Origin: Arbacia lixula
Taxonomy: Eukaryota; Echinodermata; Echinoidea; Arbacioida; Arbaciidae
Reading direction: 5' to 3'
Assembly (NCBI GenBank): GCA_963669155.1
Contig: OZ022597.1
Location: 1,207,884-1,271,883 of the forward strand
DNA: 64,000 bases
Shown here: positions 62,798-64,000 of the stretch, piece after piece
Numbering within the stretch: the first letter of the stretch is position 1
Layout: each line of letters opens with the position of its first letter
Notes under the pieces: generated by a model
Database searches by the model: none
What the model saw: only the letters and a program-made list of their open reading frames with translations
Told to the model about the DNA's origin: nothing
Program-made: the position numbers and the translations under genes

Positions 62798-63231
62798 TTA
62801 AACTAGTTTGTCTTTATTTTTTCTCAGCACTGAAAAGCCCCGCCTCCAAAATATCCTCCAACTCAAGATTCCCCTGTGACATCATCAAAGGTAGAAATTA
62901 GCAGGATGATAAGTAGAATTTATGCACACATTAAACATTGTAATGACTACCTCCACCTGCCCATAAGAGCATCACATGTCTTCACACAATACTATCTAAC
63001 AACCTTTCATGTGGGAATAATCGTTTCCTTATGTCAGAAATGTGCTAGTTATGTGATGCTATCATAAGCACTTGCAGGTAGTCATTGCAATGTTCAGTTT
63101 GTGCATAAATTATGTCTATTATCCTGCTAATTTCTACCTCTGATGGTGTCACAGGGGGAATCTTGTGTTGGAGGATATTTTGGAGGCGGGGCTTATCAGT
63201 GCTAGAAAAAAATAAAGAAAAATTAGTTTAA
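62798..63231. mobile_element. 434-bp fold-back MITE
   Basis: The left end TTAAACTAGTTTGTCTTTAT is the inverted repeat of the right end ATAAAGAAAAATTAGTTTAA. Arms of about 190 bp continue through AGCACTGAAAAGCCCCGCCT, CCAAAATATCCTCCAAC, GTAGAAATTAGCAGGAT and TAATGACTACCTCCACCTGC with scattered mismatches, around a loop of about 50-70 bp near 63000. No transposase frame. Confidence 0.85.
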
Positions 63232-63609
63232 TGGCTTTTACAAATGAGCTACCCCGTCTGCAAGGTTTCCTTCAATTCATAACAAATATGAAATTACACT
63301 GCGTATGATGCAATGAGATTTCAACTTTCAAGAACGTGCGTGTAAAAATGTAGGCGATGGAGCATGCATGTTGCCGTACACAATGCGATGAAAGTACTTC
63401 GGTTGCTTCCATGAAGAATTTAGACTCGCAATTATCGGGCACTTACGCGGAAACACAAACGTAATGGATTAAAGTTATTGTACCATCCAAATTTAAAATC
63501 CCATTTCATCAACGTTGAAGTCCATTTAATCGGATCGAGAAGCCTTGAATAGCGCTTAATCAGGAAAGGGTGAACTGGATTGTCATCTCTCTAACTCCCT
63601 CTCTCTCTG

Positions 63610-63643
<34 letters not shown>

Positions 63644-64000
63644 GCGAAAATGTCTTTCTGTCTGTCTACCTGTATGCCAGTACGTCTGCATGACCCCCCC
63701 CCCCCCCCCACACACACACACACACCCCTCCCCCGCTCCCCCTATATCTGCTTCTCTCCGTCTCTGTCTGTCCGTCTCTCACATTATCCCTCTCGCTGTC
63801 TCGGTCTTTGTCATGTTTGTTGTTATTATGGATAATATAAGAACTAAAGCGATTGATACATCTTTGGGGAGTCGTGTTTATACCAATAGTGTACATTGCA
63901 CGTCTTCCTCGGATGCGATAGACATGCATACACGTGTACATGTATACAAACTGTTACTTATGTCGATGACTTAAACTCGTCTTAAATAGTTGGTTCTTCT
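63232..64000. other. Non-coding flank with (CT)n, poly-C and (CA)n repeats
   Basis: CT tract 63597-63641, C-run 63693-63708 and CA tract 63709-63725. The 134-codon plus-strand frame from 63570 is a by-product of these repeats. Confidence 0.6.

Overview
This is a window of eukaryotic, probably marine invertebrate, nuclear DNA. It is AT-rich and intron-rich, is packed with (CT)n, (CA)n and poly-C/poly-G microsatellites and small fold-back (MITE-like) transposons, and has no bacterial-type gene packing. Base composition, high allelic divergence and the single pre-duplication PRR5-type gene suggest a non-vertebrate deuterostome, possibly an echinoderm. That placement is inference, not read from a marker gene. 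Almost all the open reading frames are chance frames through simple repeats.

The one gene I can support runs on the minus strand from about 16.0 kb leftwards. Six exons (15945-16025, 14566-14614, 13851-13908, 10669-10760, 8916-8991, 7525-7931) have consensus splice sites and compatible phases. They join into 254 codons encoding the HbrB-type core of a PRR5/PRR5L (Protor) protein, a subunit of TOR complex 2. The N-terminal exon or exons are not found. The C-terminal tail is uncertain: either it stops at 7525 or it continues into a Ser/Arg-rich exon candidate at 1848-2131.

The dominant structural feature is a near-complete duplication. Positions 15330-38554 (copy A) and 38755-60553 (copy B) are collinear and separated by exactly 200 Ns. 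Copy A ends at the gap and copy B begins at the gap; unique sequence lies only left of A and right of B. This is the pattern expected when the overlapping ends of two contigs, carrying two diverged haplotypes, are scaffolded in tandem instead of merged. The duplicated PRR5L exon in copy B has a 1-base deletion, and the start of copy B has many single-base homopolymer indels, as in poorly polished contig ends. I therefore read this as a false (haplotypic) duplication, and the A/B comparison as an allele comparison.

Read that way, the window shows transposon polymorphism directly: a 234-bp inverted-repeat element with a 4-bp target duplication, a 239-bp A-tailed retro-insertion with a 15-bp target duplication, a roughly 475-bp fold-back insertion, a palindromic element with a 49-bp arm deletion, and an 88-bp tandem duplication.

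Layout: 1-7.5 kb, gene 3' region, a 163-bp tandem repeat array and a CpG-rich CRE/E-box segment. 7.5-16 kb, PRR5L exons with a piggyBac-like MITE and other fold-backs in the introns. 15.3-38.55 kb, copy A, probably intronic or upstream of the gene. 38.555-38.754 kb, gap. 38.755-60.55 kb, copy B. 60.55-64 kb, unique right flank with a promoter-like CpG-rich patch, a large CT repeat, a tRNA-like fragment and a 434-bp fold-back. I see no evidence for a novel multi-gene system.
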